Positions 50,866 to 60,266 of a DNA stretch of 64,000 nucleotides are shown here, one piece after another (position 1 is the first letter of the stretch; each line of letters opens with the position of its first letter). The position numbers and the translations under genes are program-made. This DNA is from Streptomyces xinghaiensis S187. GTDB lineage: Bacteria; Actinomycetota; Actinomycetes; Streptomycetales; Streptomycetaceae. The notes beneath the pieces are model-generated. The model was not told where the DNA came from. It searched no databases and saw nothing but the letters and a program-made list of their open reading frames with translations. The DNA lies in the NCBI RefSeq assembly GCF_000220705.2, contig NZ_CP023202.1, positions 6,540,501 to 6,604,500 on the forward strand, read 5' to 3'.

Positions 50866-51894
50866 TTATGCCGATTCCCGGTGCACCAGCCGCGTCCCCA
50901 GCACCACATGGCGCTTCGCTGTCGTCCGCGACCCGATCTCCTCCACCAGCACCCGTGCCATCGCCCGTCCCATCTCCTCGATCGGCTGCCGCACCGTCGT
51001 CAGCGGCGGATCGGTGTGGCGGGCGATCGCCGAGTCGTCGAACCCCACCAGGGCGACGTCCTCCGGCACCCGGCGCCCGGCCGCCCGCAGGGCGCCCAGC
51101 GCGCCGGCGGCCATCACGTCGGAGGCCGCGAACACGGCGTCCAGCCGCGGTTCCCGCGCCAGCAGTTCGGCCATCGCCCGGCGCCCCCCGTTCTCGGTGA
51201 AGTCGGACTCCGCCACCAGGTGCCGGCCGCCCCCCACCCCCGCGGCCTCCAGCGCCTGGCGGTACCCGTCCAGCCGGCACTGGGCGACGTACATGTCGAG
51301 CGCGCCCGTGATGGTGGCGATCCGCCGCCGCCCGCCGGCCAGCAGATGCGCGACGGCGGACCGCGCGCCGCCCACGTTGTCGGAGTCCACGTACGACACC
51401 GACTCCAGATCGGAACGCCGCCCGCTGAGCACGGCCGGCAGCCCCAGATCCTCCAGCAGGTCCGGCAGCGGATCGTGCTCGTGCACCGAGACGACGAGCA
51501 CGCCGTCCACCCGCGCCGCCCGCAGGTACTGCGCGAACCGCTGCCGCTCCTTCGTCGTGCGGATCAGCGTCAGCAGCAACTGCATCTCGGTCTCGGCGAG
51601 TTCCGCTCCGACTCCCCGTACGATGTCCGAGAAGTACGGTTCGGCGAAGAGCTTGGTCTCCGCCTCCGGGACGACCAGGGCGATCGCGTCGGTCCGGTGC
51701 CCCGCGAGCGCCCGTGCCGCCCGGTTCGGTACGTAGCCGAGCTCGGCCACGGCCTGTTCGACCGCGGCCTTGGTCTGGTCGCTGACCCGCAGCGAGCCGT
51801 TGATCACCCGGGACACCGTCCCCCGGCCGACCCCCGCTCGCGCGGCCACTTCCTCCAGTGTCGGTTGCCGGCTCCGCCGTCCGTTCACCGCCAT
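50866..51894 (-). CDS. cebR: CebR, LacI-family repressor of cello-oligosaccharide utilisation
   Basis: The 342-residue LacI regulator has the HTH TLEEVAARAGVGRGTVSRVINGS (residues 12-34) and hinge LGYVPNRAARALAGHRTDAIAL. The sugar-binding core contains VDGVLVVSVHEHDPLPDLL, YVDSDNVGGARSAVAHL and DVALVGFDDSAIARHTDPPLTTV. Sequence and position, divergent from cebE, identify it as CebR. CebR binds TGGGAGCGCTCCCA and is released by cellobiose or longer cello-oligomers. It has a perfect site 128 bases upstream of its own start, so it is probably autoregulated. Six such sites in this window define its local regulon. Confidence 0.95.
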   Translation of the reverse strand: MAVNGRRSRQPTLEEVAARAGVGRGTVSRVINGSLRVSDQTKAAVEQAVAELGYVPNRAARALAGHRTDAIALVVPEAETKLFAEPYFSDIVRGVGAELAETEMQLLLTLIRTTKERQRFAQYLRAARVDGVLVVSVHEHDPLPDLLEDLGLPAVLSGRRSDLESVSYVDSDNVGGARSAVAHLLAGGRRRIATITGALDMYVAQCRLDGYRQALEAAGVGGGRHLVAESDFTENGGRRAMAELLAREPRLDAVFAASDVMAAGALGALRAAGRRVPEDVALVGFDDSAIARHTDPPLTTVRQPIEEMGRAMARVLVEEIGSRTTAKRHVVLGTRLVHRESA

Positions 51895-52022
51895 CAGGCC
51901 TCCCCACCGTCGGCCCCGTCCGGGCCGCCCCGATGGGTTTCGCGGGGAGCCCGGCCGTGCCGGTCAGGGCCGTCTCCGGCCACTCGTTCGGACCGGCGCC
52001 CGGCCCGATCCCGCCCCATTCT

Positions 52023-52036
52023 TGGGAGCGCTCCCA
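52023..52036. promoter_or_regulatory. CebR operator upstream of cebR
   Basis: Perfect TGGGAGCGCTCCCA in the 837-base cebR-cebE gap. It probably gives autoregulation of cebR. The rest of this gap holds no credible gene. Confidence 0.82.
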
Positions 52037-52455
52037 TGCTATCCGAGCCGCTGAAGTGAACACGCGTCGCCCCAGCCCCTCCCGTCACGCGCGCGGGGCC
52101 CGGCCGGTTCGTGCTCCGCCGGCGGTGGCCGCGGGTGCCGCCACGGCATCATGGGGAGAGCCCCGCCCGCCGTCCGTCCCGGCGTCCGGCCGGGCCCCGG
52201 AGCGGCGGGCCGGCACCCCGCCCCGTGTAACGAACCGCGAACACATGCGTGCTACGGCATCCGCCCTGCGCCTTCGCGCCGCCGCCCCTTCCTTCGGGAA
52301 GTGATGGGCCCTCATCGGGCAATCCCGCCGGTCCGCGCGGTGGCTGACGCGGTGTCGCGGCCCGGCCACCCCTTCCGGCCTGCCCCGACGTGCCTCCTGT
52401 CGCAGCTCCGGGTGGCCGTTAGGACACATGCGCACAACGAAACCGTATTCACGTC

Positions 52456-52514
52456 TTGACACTTTCCCCCTGAGGCGAAAACCTTCGGGCATGGCGCGAG
52501 TGGGAGCGCTCCCA
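52456..52514 (+). promoter_or_regulatory. cebEFG promoter region with CebR operator
   Basis: A consensus -35 TTGACA (52456-52461) is followed by an A-rich segment with a weak -10 (near 52479-52485). A perfect TGGGAGCGCTCCCA (52501-52514) lies ~15 bases further, consistent with a site just after the transcription start. The untranslated leader to cebE is ~220 bases. Confidence 0.75.
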
Positions 52515-52731
52515 TCCCTCGCCAGGCGGAGTCGGGCCTTCCGGGGGGAGGCCTGCACTCGACAGCGTCCAGCACCACGAGGCCGCCGGTCCCCAGAGGC
52601 CCGGGCCGGCCGGTCAAGCCCCCTCGAGGTCCGAACCGGCCGGCGCCCCTGCGGCACACCGCCGCAGCCGTCCCCGGAACGGACCGTCCCGTGGCACCAG
52701 CCCAGAGATCCACCTGGACAAGGAGAGTGGA

Positions 52732-54072
52732 ATGCGCACTTCCAGCAGGACCCGCGGCCGTAGCCGCAGAACCGCGACAGCGGCGGTGGCCGGGCTCGCG
52801 ACCTGCGCAGTCTTGATCACCGGATGCAGCAGCGACTCCGAGGGCGGGGCCGGCAGCGACGGCAAGATCGAGCTGCGCGTCGGCACCTTCGGATCGTTCG
52901 GCTACGACAACAAGACGGGCGCCAAGCTCTACGCCGAGTACGAGAAGCTGAATCCGAACATCAAGATCGTCGAGAACAACGTGTCCGACGGTCAGAAGTA
53001 CTGGGACACCCTGAAGCTCCGGCTCTCCCAGGGCAGCGGTCTCTCCGACATCCAGGCGATCGAGGTGGGCTACATCGCCGAGGCGACGAGCCCGGCCATG
53101 GCCGGCAAGTTCGTCGACCTCTCCACCACCGACGATGTCTCCACCGCCAACTTCCTGGACTGGAAGATCAAGCAGGCGACCACGCCCGACAACAAGGTCG
53201 TCGGCCTCGGCACGGACATCGGCCCGATGGCGATCTGCTACCGCAAGGACCTCTTCGAGAAGGCCGGTCTGCCGACCGACCGCGAGGAGGTCGGCAAGCT
53301 GTGGGAGGGCGACTGGGAGAAGTTCATCGAGCAGGGCAAGGAGTACCAGGCCAACGCGCCCAAGGGCACGGCCTTCCACGACTCCGCCAGCGGGCTGTTC
53401 AACGCGGTGATCTCCAGCTCGCCGGAGCAGTACTCCAACTCCCGCGGCCAGCTCGACTGGGAGAACAGCTCCGGGGTCAAGCAGGCCTGGGACCTGGCCG
53501 CCGAGGCGGCGGAGGCGGACCTCACCGCCAAGCTGCGCCAGTTCGACGAGAAGGGCTCCTGGAACGCGGCGTTCAAGAACTCCAAGTTCGCCACGGTGGT
53601 CTGCCCGAGCTGGATGACCAACATCATCAAGGACCAGGCGGGCCCGGAGAACCAGGGCAAGTGGGACATCGCCGCCCCGCCGGTGGCCGCCAACTGGGGC
53701 GGTTCCTTCCTCTCCGTGCCGAAGGCCGGCAAGAACACCAAGGAGGCCGCCAAGCTCGCCGCCTGGCTGACCGCCCCGGAGCAGCAGGCCAAGGTCTTCG
53801 CCAAGGCCGGTCTGATGCCGTCCACCACCAAGGCCATGGAGTCGGACGAGGTGAAGACCGCCAAGATCGACTACTTCGGTGACACCCCGGTCGGCGAGAT
53901 CTACTCCGCCGCCGCCCAGAAGATCGAGCCGGCCCCCATCGGCCGCTACGACGGCCAGGTGAAGACCTTCCTCACCGACAACGGCATCCTCGACATCGAG
54001 CAGCGCGGGACGGACCCGGACGAAGCCTGGAAGAACGTGAAGAACCTGATCGAGGACAAGATCGATCAGTAA
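52732..54072 (+). CDS. cebE: CebE, cellobiose/cellotriose-binding lipoprotein of the ABC importer
   Basis: The 446-residue precursor has a Tat-like Arg-rich N-terminus and lipobox LITGC (Cys32), so it is anchored on the outer face of the membrane. The mature protein is an extracellular solute-binding protein (family 1): LRVGTFGSFGYDNKTGAKLYAEYEKLNPNIKI and further on VVGLGTDIGPMAICYRKDLFEKAGLP, NWGGSFLSVPK. It delivers cello-oligosaccharides to CebFG. The ATPase MsiK is encoded elsewhere in Streptomyces and is absent here. AAGGAGAG precedes the ATG. A CebR operator controls the operon. Confidence 0.95.
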   Translation: MRTSSRTRGRSRRTATAAVAGLATCAVLITGCSSDSEGGAGSDGKIELRVGTFGSFGYDNKTGAKLYAEYEKLNPNIKIVENNVSDGQKYWDTLKLRLSQGSGLSDIQAIEVGYIAEATSPAMAGKFVDLSTTDDVSTANFLDWKIKQATTPDNKVVGLGTDIGPMAICYRKDLFEKAGLPTDREEVGKLWEGDWEKFIEQGKEYQANAPKGTAFHDSASGLFNAVISSSPEQYSNSRGQLDWENSSGVKQAWDLAAEAAEADLTAKLRQFDEKGSWNAAFKNSKFATVVCPSWMTNIIKDQAGPENQGKWDIAAPPVAANWGGSFLSVPKAGKNTKEAAKLAAWLTAPEQQAKVFAKAGLMPSTTKAMESDEVKTAKIDYFGDTPVGEIYSAAAQKIEPAPIGRYDGQVKTFLTDNGILDIEQRGTDPDEAWKNVKNLIEDKIDQ

Positions 54073-54079
54073 CGGGACG

Positions 54080-54119
54080 GCGGGCCGCCCGCCCGGCTTC
54101 CCGCCGGCGGGCGGCCCGC
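54080..54119 (+). terminator. Hairpin between cebE and cebF
   Basis: A perfect 14-base stem GCGGGCCGCCCGCC / GGCGGGCGGCCCGC (54080-54093 and 54106-54119) lies just past the cebE stop. It could attenuate transcription into cebFG or protect the cebE message, giving more binding protein than permease. Confidence 0.65.
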
Positions 54120-54166
54120 ATGCCTGAGCCACCGTCAGAACCGATCCCCGTGGAAGGACGCCACTC

Positions 54167-55171
54167 GTGGCTACCTCCGTACGGGCGGCCGCGGACGGCA
54201 GTCCGCCCCCCGCGCCGCCCGCCCCCCGACCAGCACGGCGCCGCAAGGCCCCCAGCGCCTGGCGCAGCAAGCTGTACCGGCTGGACGTGAAGGCGACCCC
54301 CTACACGTTCATCGCCCCGTTCTTTCTCACCTTCGCCGCCTTCGGGCTCTTCCCGCTGATCTACACCGGCTGGCTCTCCCTGCACCGGGTCGAGCTCGGC
54401 GGCGACGCGGAGTGGCGCGGCCTGGAGAACTACACCGGGCTCGCCGACAGCGACTTCTTCTGGAACGCGCTGGCCAACACCTTCACCATCGGCGTCATCT
54501 CCACCGTGCCGCAGCTGCTGATGGCGCTCGGCCTGGCGCATCTGCTCAACTACAAGCTCCGCGGCCGCGGTTTCTACCGGGTCGCGATCCTCGCGCCGTA
54601 CGCCACCTCGATCGCCGCCGCGACGCTCGTCTTCGCGCAGCTGTTCAACACCGACTACGGCATGATCAACGGCTTCCTCGGTCTCTTCGGGATCGACCCG
54701 GTCAACTGGGAGACCGAGAAGTGGCCGGCGCAGATCGCCATCTCCACCATCGTCACCTGGCGCTGGACCGGCTACAACGCCCTGATCTACCTGGCCGCGA
54801 TGCAGGCCGTGCCCAACGACCTCTACGAGGCCGCGGCGCTCGACGGCGCCTCCCGCTGGCGGCAGTTCATCAGCGTCACGATCCCGTCGATCCGGCCGAC
54901 GATCCTCTTCACCATCGTCGTCTCGACGATCGGCGCCACCCAGCTCTTCGGTGAACCGCTGATCTTCGGCGGCAGCCTCGGCATCGGCGGCGGCAGTGCC
55001 AACCAGTACCAGACGCTGAGCCTGCTGATGTACGAGAAGGGATGGGTCACCGGCTCCCTCGGCCAGGCCTCGGCCATCGCCTGGGTGATGCTGCTGCTCC
55101 TGCTGTGCGTCGGCGGGGCGCAGGCCCTCATCTCCCGCAGGAACCGCAAGAAGACGGGGGCCCCCTCATGA
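54167..55171 (+). CDS. cebF: CebF, cello-oligosaccharide ABC importer permease
   Basis: The 334-residue membrane protein has six helices after a basic N-terminus with a Pro-rich stretch. The EAA loop is EAAALDGASRWRQFISVTIPSIRP, where the ATPase docks. It starts with GTG at 54167 after GGAAGGA. With CebG it forms the channel for cellobiose and cellotriose. It overlaps cebG by four bases (ATGA). Confidence 0.95.
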   Translation: MATSVRAAADGSPPPAPPAPRPARRRKAPSAWRSKLYRLDVKATPYTFIAPFFLTFAAFGLFPLIYTGWLSLHRVELGGDAEWRGLENYTGLADSDFFWNALANTFTIGVISTVPQLLMALGLAHLLNYKLRGRGFYRVAILAPYATSIAAATLVFAQLFNTDYGMINGFLGLFGIDPVNWETEKWPAQIAISTIVTWRWTGYNALIYLAAMQAVPNDLYEAAALDGASRWRQFISVTIPSIRPTILFTIVVSTIGATQLFGEPLIFGGSLGIGGGSANQYQTLSLLMYEKGWVTGSLGQASAIAWVMLLLLLCVGGAQALISRRNRKKTGAPS

Positions 55172-56085
55172 CCCACGCCCTGACCAAGGTCCCGCCGGCC
55201 CCGGCCGGCCGCCGGAGGGCGCAGGCCCAGCGCCGCGGCGGGAAGGCCGGCCGGGCCGGCGGCCACAACCACGCCGGTCCGGTCACCTACATCGTGCTCG
55301 CGCTGGCGGCGTTCTTCTCGCTGTTCCCGCTGTACTGGAACGTCGTGGCCGCCTCGCACACCGGTGAGCGCGTCGTCCAGGCGCCGTCGCCGCTCCTGCC
55401 GGGCGACCAGCTCTTCACCAATCTGGAGATCGCCTGGAACCAGGTCCACATGGGCCAGGCGCTGATCAACACCACCATCGTGGCCGGCACGGTGGCGATG
55501 AGCACGGTGCTCTTCGCCACCCTGGCCGGATTCGCCTTCGCCAAGCTGCAGTTCCGCGGCCGCAACATCCTGCTGGCGGTCGTCATCGCGACGATGACCG
55601 TGCCGCCGCAGCTCAGTGTGATCCCGCTCTACCAGATCATCACCGAACTGGGCTGGGTCGACCAGCTGCAGTCGGTCATCCTGCCCACCCTGGTGGCCGC
55701 GTTCGGCGTCTTCTTCATGCGGCAGTTCCTGCTGGAGGCGCTGCCGGTGGAGCTCGTCGAGGCGGCCCGGATGGACGGCGCGAACAGCATGCGCATCATC
55801 TGGCACGTGGTGTTCCCCGTCGCCCGGCCGGCGATGGCGGTCCTGGGGATGCTCATCTTCGTCCAGTCGTGGAACGACTTCTTCTGGCCGTTCATCGCGC
55901 TGACCCCGGACGGGAGCCCGACGCTGCAGGTGGCCCTCGCCGGTCTCGGCGCCGGCAACCACACCGTCAACCACGCGGTCGTCCTGACCGGTGCGCTGAT
56001 CGCCACGATTCCGCTGCTGGCGGTCTTCGCCCTGCTGGGCAAGCACGTGGTCGGCGGCATCACCGCGGGAGCCGTCAAGAGCTGA
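55168..56085 (+). CDS. cebG: CebG, cello-oligosaccharide ABC importer permease
   Basis: The 305-residue MalG-type permease has six helices and the EAA loop EAARMDGANSMRIIWHVVFPVARP. The last helix ends GKHVVGGITAGAVKS, the usual C-terminus. The first ~40 residues are cytoplasmic and Arg/Gly-rich. It is translationally coupled to cebF by a four-base overlap. Confidence 0.95.
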   Translation: MTHALTKVPPAPAGRRRAQAQRRGGKAGRAGGHNHAGPVTYIVLALAAFFSLFPLYWNVVAASHTGERVVQAPSPLLPGDQLFTNLEIAWNQVHMGQALINTTIVAGTVAMSTVLFATLAGFAFAKLQFRGRNILLAVVIATMTVPPQLSVIPLYQIITELGWVDQLQSVILPTLVAAFGVFFMRQFLLEALPVELVEAARMDGANSMRIIWHVVFPVARPAMAVLGMLIFVQSWNDFFWPFIALTPDGSPTLQVALAGLGAGNHTVNHAVVLTGALIATIPLLAVFALLGKHVVGGITAGAVKS

Positions 56086-56503
56086 CCCGCGCCGGCCCGC
56101 ACACCGGAGCGCCGGAGTCCCCGCGGAGCGACCACCCGCGGTGGCTCCGGCGCTGACGCGGTGACGAGGACCGCGCCGCGACGGCGCCCGGCAGCGGGCT
56201 CCGCCCCGGCGGTGGCGGTCCGGACCACCGCACGCACCACCGGCACGCCCCGCACCACCGGCACCGCCCGCACCGCCCGCACCGCCCTGGACCGTCCCGC
56301 ACCACCGCGCGCGATACCGCACCACCCGGCAGTACCCCCGCGATCCCCGTGCCGCGTCCCCTTCCGCCACCATCCTCACCACTCACCACTCACCACTCAC
56401 CGCCCCCGCCCCGCGCCCCCGCTCCGCCCGACCCCGGCATCACCCCCCACCGGTCCCCGGGCCTCTTCCCGTCGTCCGCACCGAGCCAAGGAGTGCTCTC
56501 CCC
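56086..56503. other. Intergenic region cebG-bglC with low-complexity repeats
   Basis: About 418 bases. 56220-56300 contains repeated CGCACCACCGGCAC-like units, and ~56373-56400 contains three CACTCAC copies. No CebR site and no clear promoter are visible, so bglC may be read from the cebE promoter. Confidence 0.5.
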
Positions 56504-58081
56504 ATGACCGCGCACGAAGTCCGGTCCGCCGCCTCGGCCCGCTCCTTCCCGCCGGGCTTCGTGTGGGGGGCGGCCACCGCCGCGTACCAGGTCGAGGGCG
56601 CCGCGACCGAGGACGGCCGCACCCCCTCCATCTGGGACACCTTCAGCCACACCCCCGGCAACGTCTTCCGCGACCACACCGGCGACGTGGCCGCCGACCA
56701 CTACCACCGGATGCCGGAGGACGTCCGCCTGATGCGCGAACTCGGCATCGGCGCCTACCGGTTCTCCGTCTCCTGGCCCCGGGTCCAGCCCACCGGCCGC
56801 GGCCCGGCCGTCCAGCGCGGGCTCGACTTCTACCGGCGGCTCTGCGACGAGCTGCTCGCCAACGGCATCCAGCCCGCGGTGACCCTCTACCACTGGGACC
56901 TGCCGCAGGACCTGGAGAACGTCGGCGGCTGGCCGCGGCGCGCCACCGCCGAGCGCTTCGGCGACTACGCGGCGATCGTCGCGGAGGCCCTCGGCGACCG
57001 GGTCTCCCTGTGGACCACCCTCAACGAGCCCTGGTGCAGCGCCTTCCTCGGCTACGGTTCCGGCACGCACGCCCCGGGCCGCGCCGACCCGGTGGCCGCG
57101 CTGCGCGCCGCGCACCACCTCAACCTGGGCCACGGCCGGGCCGTCGCCGTGCTCCGCGAGACCCTGCCGTCCGATGCGCAGATCGGCGTCACCCTCAACC
57201 CGCACCTGGTCCGGCCGCTCTCCGAGACGCCGGAGGACCTGGAGGCCGTCCGGCGCATCGACGCGGTCGGCAACCGGATCTTCACCGGCCCGATGCTGGC
57301 CGGCGCCTACCCGGACGATCTCTTCGCCGACACCGCCCGGCTGACCGACTGGTCCTTCGTCCGCGACGGCGATCCGGCCGCGATCCACCAGCCGCTGGAC
57401 GCGCTGGGCATCAACTACTACACCTCCCGCGTCGTCTCCGCCTCCCGCCCCGACGGGCGGACCGCGCGCGGCACCGCGCGCCCGGCCTCGCCGTGGCCCG
57501 GGGCGGACGGGGTCGTCTTCCACCAGCCGTCCGGCGAACGGACCGCCATGGGCTGGCCCGTCGACCCCACCGGCCTCTACCACCTGCTGATGAGCTTCAC
57601 CGCCGACTTCCCCGGCCTGCCGCTGGTGATCGCCGAGAACGGCGCGGCGTACGACGACCGCCCCGGTCCCGACGGCACGGTGCACGACCCGGAGCGCATC
57701 GCCTACCTCCACCGCCATCTGGACGCCGTCCTGCGGGCGCTGCAGAACGGCGCCGACGTGCGCGGCTACTTCCTCTGGTCGCTGCTCGACAACTTCGAGT
57801 GGACCTACGGCTACGGCAAGCGGGTCGGGGCCATCTACATCGACTACGAGACCCAGGCCCGCATCCCCAAGTCCAGCGCCCGCTGGTACGCCGGGGTCGC
57901 CCGCACCGGCCGCCTCCCCGACGAGGTTCCGCTGCCGGTGCCCGAGCAGGCGCCCATGCCGTTCCCCGAGCAGAACCCCGCCCCGCTCACCGAGCAGCTG
58001 CCCGAGCGGCGGGGCTCCGGGGCGCAGCAGGTTCCCGGGCAGGTCCCCGGAGAGATCTCCGGACAGCTGTCCGAGCAGTAG
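56504..58081 (+). CDS. bglC: BglC, intracellular GH1 beta-glucosidase with a repetitive C-terminal tail
   Basis: The 525-residue protein has a GH1 domain (FVWGAATAAYQVEGAAT, acid/base in LWTTLNEPWCSAFLG, nucleophile in VIAENGAAYDDRPG, GYFLWSLLDNFEW). It is the BglC of the ceb locus and splits imported cellobiose. The catalytic domain ends near residue 475. Beyond it is a ~48-residue tail built from Pro/Glu/Gln units (PVPEQAPMPFPEQNPAP, then GQVPGEISGQLSEQ) that GH1 enzymes do not normally have. AAGGAG precedes the ATG. Fifth function of the ceb operon, after a 418-base gap. Confidence 0.93.
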   Translation: MTAHEVRSAASARSFPPGFVWGAATAAYQVEGAATEDGRTPSIWDTFSHTPGNVFRDHTGDVAADHYHRMPEDVRLMRELGIGAYRFSVSWPRVQPTGRGPAVQRGLDFYRRLCDELLANGIQPAVTLYHWDLPQDLENVGGWPRRATAERFGDYAAIVAEALGDRVSLWTTLNEPWCSAFLGYGSGTHAPGRADPVAALRAAHHLNLGHGRAVAVLRETLPSDAQIGVTLNPHLVRPLSETPEDLEAVRRIDAVGNRIFTGPMLAGAYPDDLFADTARLTDWSFVRDGDPAAIHQPLDALGINYYTSRVVSASRPDGRTARGTARPASPWPGADGVVFHQPSGERTAMGWPVDPTGLYHLLMSFTADFPGLPLVIAENGAAYDDRPGPDGTVHDPERIAYLHRHLDAVLRALQNGADVRGYFLWSLLDNFEWTYGYGKRVGAIYIDYETQARIPKSSARWYAGVARTGRLPDEVPLPVPEQAPMPFPEQNPAPLTEQLPERRGSGAQQVPGQVPGEISGQLSEQ

Positions 58082-58128
58082 GCCCGTCCGCGAGCCGCTT
58101 CCGTACGAGTGAGAGGGCATCCCATCCC

Positions 58129-59553
58129 ATGACCGACACCGGCAGCCCCCGGGACCTCCCGCGTTTCCCCGCGCACTTCCGCTTCGGCGCCGCCACCGCC
58201 GCGTACCAGATCGAGGGCGCCCACGACGAGGACGGCCGCGCGCCGTCCATCTGGGACACCTACTGCCGCACCCCCGGCAAGGTCGAGGGCGGCGCCACCG
58301 GGGACACCGCCTGCGACCACTACCACCGCTACCGCGAGGACATCGCGCTCCTGCGGGAGCTCGGCGTGGACAGCTACCGCTTCTCCGTCGCCTGGCCCCG
58401 GGTCCGCCCCGGCGGCGACGGCGAGGTCAACAAGGCGGGCCTGGACTTCTACGACCGGCTCACCGACCTCCTGCTGGAGGCGGGCATCACCCCCTGCGCG
58501 ACCCTCTACCACTGGGACCTGCCGCAGGCCCTTGAGGACCGCGGCGGCTGGCGGATACGGGAGACGGCGGAGCTCTTCGCCGAGTACACGGCCGTCGTCG
58601 CCGGGCGGCTCGGGGACCGCGTCGGCCGCTGGATGACCCTCAACGAGCCGTTCTGCAGCGCCTTCCTCGGCTACGCCCGGGGCCGGCACGCGCCCGGCGC
58701 CCGCGAGGGCCGCGGCGCCCTGGCCGCCGCCCACCATCTGCTGGTCGGCCACGGCCTGGCCGTACGGGCGCTGCGCGAGGCCGGCGCCCGGGAGGTCGGC
58801 ATCACGCTCAACCCGGAGCTGCTGGTCCCCGAGAGCGACACCTCCGCCGACCGGGCGGCGGTGCGGCGCGCGAAGACCGTGCACAACGACATCTGGCTGG
58901 ACCCGCTGTTCGCCGGCCGCTACCCGCGGTACGAGCGGGAGACCTGGGGCGAGCTCGCCGCGGACCCCTCCTGGCGGCTCGACGGCGACCTGGAGCTGAT
59001 CGGACAGCCGCTCGACTTCGCCGGCATCAACTACTACCGCCCGATGACCGTCCGCGACGTCCCGCACACCGAGCCGGACCCCGCCGCGCGGACCGCCGTG
59101 GACATCGGCGCCGCCGAGCTCTGGCGCGAGGACGTCCGGCGGACCACCATGGGCTGGCCCGTCGTCCCGGAGGCCCTCGGCGAACTCCTCACCGGGCTCA
59201 CCCGGGAGTACCCGTCCCTGCCGCCCCTCCTCATCACGGAGAACGGCTCCTCGGAGGCCGACACCGTGGCGGACGACGGCTCCGTCCACGACGCGGACCG
59301 CGTCGCGTACCTCCACGACCATCTGCGGGTGCTGGCGGACACGATCGCCGCGGGCGTGGACGTCCGCGGCTACTTCGTCTGGTCCCTGCTCGACAATTTC
59401 GAATGGGCCTTCGGTTACGACCGGAGGTTCGGGATCGTCCGGGTCGACTACGACACGCTGGAGCGCACCCCGAAGGACAGCTACCACTGGTACCGGTCGC
59501 TGATCGCGGACCACCGCGCCCGGCACGGCGGCACCCCCCGCACCACCGGCTGA
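58129..59553 (+). CDS. Second GH1 beta-glucosidase of the ceb operon
   Basis: The 474-residue GH1 enzyme has FRFGAATAAYQIEGAHD, acid/base in WMTLNEPFCSAFLG and nucleophile in LITENGSSEADT, then GYFVWSLLDNFEWAFGYDRRFG. It lies 47 bases after bglC. It differs from BglC at the +1-site region after the nucleophile (SSEADT instead of AAYDD). It may prefer longer or other beta-glucosides. GAGAGGG precedes the ATG at 58129. A strong terminator ends the operon after it. Confidence 0.92.
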   Translation: MTDTGSPRDLPRFPAHFRFGAATAAYQIEGAHDEDGRAPSIWDTYCRTPGKVEGGATGDTACDHYHRYREDIALLRELGVDSYRFSVAWPRVRPGGDGEVNKAGLDFYDRLTDLLLEAGITPCATLYHWDLPQALEDRGGWRIRETAELFAEYTAVVAGRLGDRVGRWMTLNEPFCSAFLGYARGRHAPGAREGRGALAAAHHLLVGHGLAVRALREAGAREVGITLNPELLVPESDTSADRAAVRRAKTVHNDIWLDPLFAGRYPRYERETWGELAADPSWRLDGDLELIGQPLDFAGINYYRPMTVRDVPHTEPDPAARTAVDIGAAELWREDVRRTTMGWPVVPEALGELLTGLTREYPSLPPLLITENGSSEADTVADDGSVHDADRVAYLHDHLRVLADTIAAGVDVRGYFVWSLLDNFEWAFGYDRRFGIVRVDYDTLERTPKDSYHWYRSLIADHRARHGGTPRTTG

Positions 59554-59560
59554 CCGGACG

Positions 59561-59600
59561 GTCCGCGTCCCGCCGCGGGTGGCTGCGGCGGGACGCGGAC
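59561..59600. terminator. Terminator of the cebEFG-bgl operon
   Basis: A perfect 16-base stem GTCCGCGTCCCGCCGC / GCGGCGGGACGCGGAC with an 8-base loop lies between convergent genes, so it can serve both directions. Confidence 0.85.
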
Positions 59601-59617
59601 GAGGGGGACGGCGCGGC

Positions 59618-60082
59618 TCAGCTCGCGGCCGCGCCGCTGCCGTAGGGCGCGTACAGGTCCAGCAGCCGGGTGCGGGCGGCCGTCAGCCGGTGCGCGACGA
59701 CCCCCGCGACCGCGGTGGACATCGCCCGGCCCAGCACCGGGTCCTCCTCCAGCAGCGCCAGCACCTCCGCCGCCTCGAACTGGTGGGCCCGCACGGGGCT
59801 GAGGGCCTCCGCGCCGAAGTTCCAGCGCCGCGGCGGGATGAGCCAGGACCAGCCGAGCAGATCGCCCGTGCCGAGCGTCTCCACGGTGGGGGAGCGGCGG
59901 CCGGGCACGTGCACGTCGACCGTGACGCTGCCGGACTTGATCAGCCAGAACCGGTCGGCCGTCCGGCCCTCCTCGAAGATCCGCGTCCCGGCCGGGAAGA
60001 CGACCTCCCGGGCCAGCTCCATCAGCCTCTCGCGCTGCTCCTGCGTCAGCGCGGCGAGTACGCCGTTCCTGTTGGTCATCAT
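59618..60082 (-). CDS. Cyclic-nucleotide-binding-fold protein without DNA-binding domain
   Basis: The 154-residue protein is a single Crp-type cNMP-binding domain: LAREVVFPAGTRIFEEGRTADRFWLIKSGSVTVDV, TLGTGDLLGWSWLIPPRRWNFGAEAL and a C-terminal helix. The typical Arg of the phosphate-binding cassette (RTA/RSA) is not evident, so a bound nucleotide is doubtful. It has no helix-turn-helix. Such proteins are common beside universal stress proteins in Streptomyces, probably as redox, oxygen or energy-state sensors. It is divergent from the Usp gene. Confidence 0.85.
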   Translation of the reverse strand: MMTNRNGVLAALTQEQRERLMELAREVVFPAGTRIFEEGRTADRFWLIKSGSVTVDVHVPGRRSPTVETLGTGDLLGWSWLIPPRRWNFGAEALSPVRAHQFEAAEVLALLEEDPVLGRAMSTAVAGVVAHRLTAARTRLLDLYAPYGSGAAAS

Positions 60083-60266
60083 CCGCTCCCTTCACGCACT
60101 TCGGTGTCCCCTGTCGATGATCCGCCCGCGGGGGCGCCTCCGTACGGGGCCGAAAGTCCCCGAATCGGGGTGCCGTACCGCCCTGCCGGGGAACAGGGGA
60201 GGGTGCGACGGTGGAGCCGTGAGGCCGGCGAGAGGGCCGGCGGGAGAGAGAGGAGACGGTGGAGCG

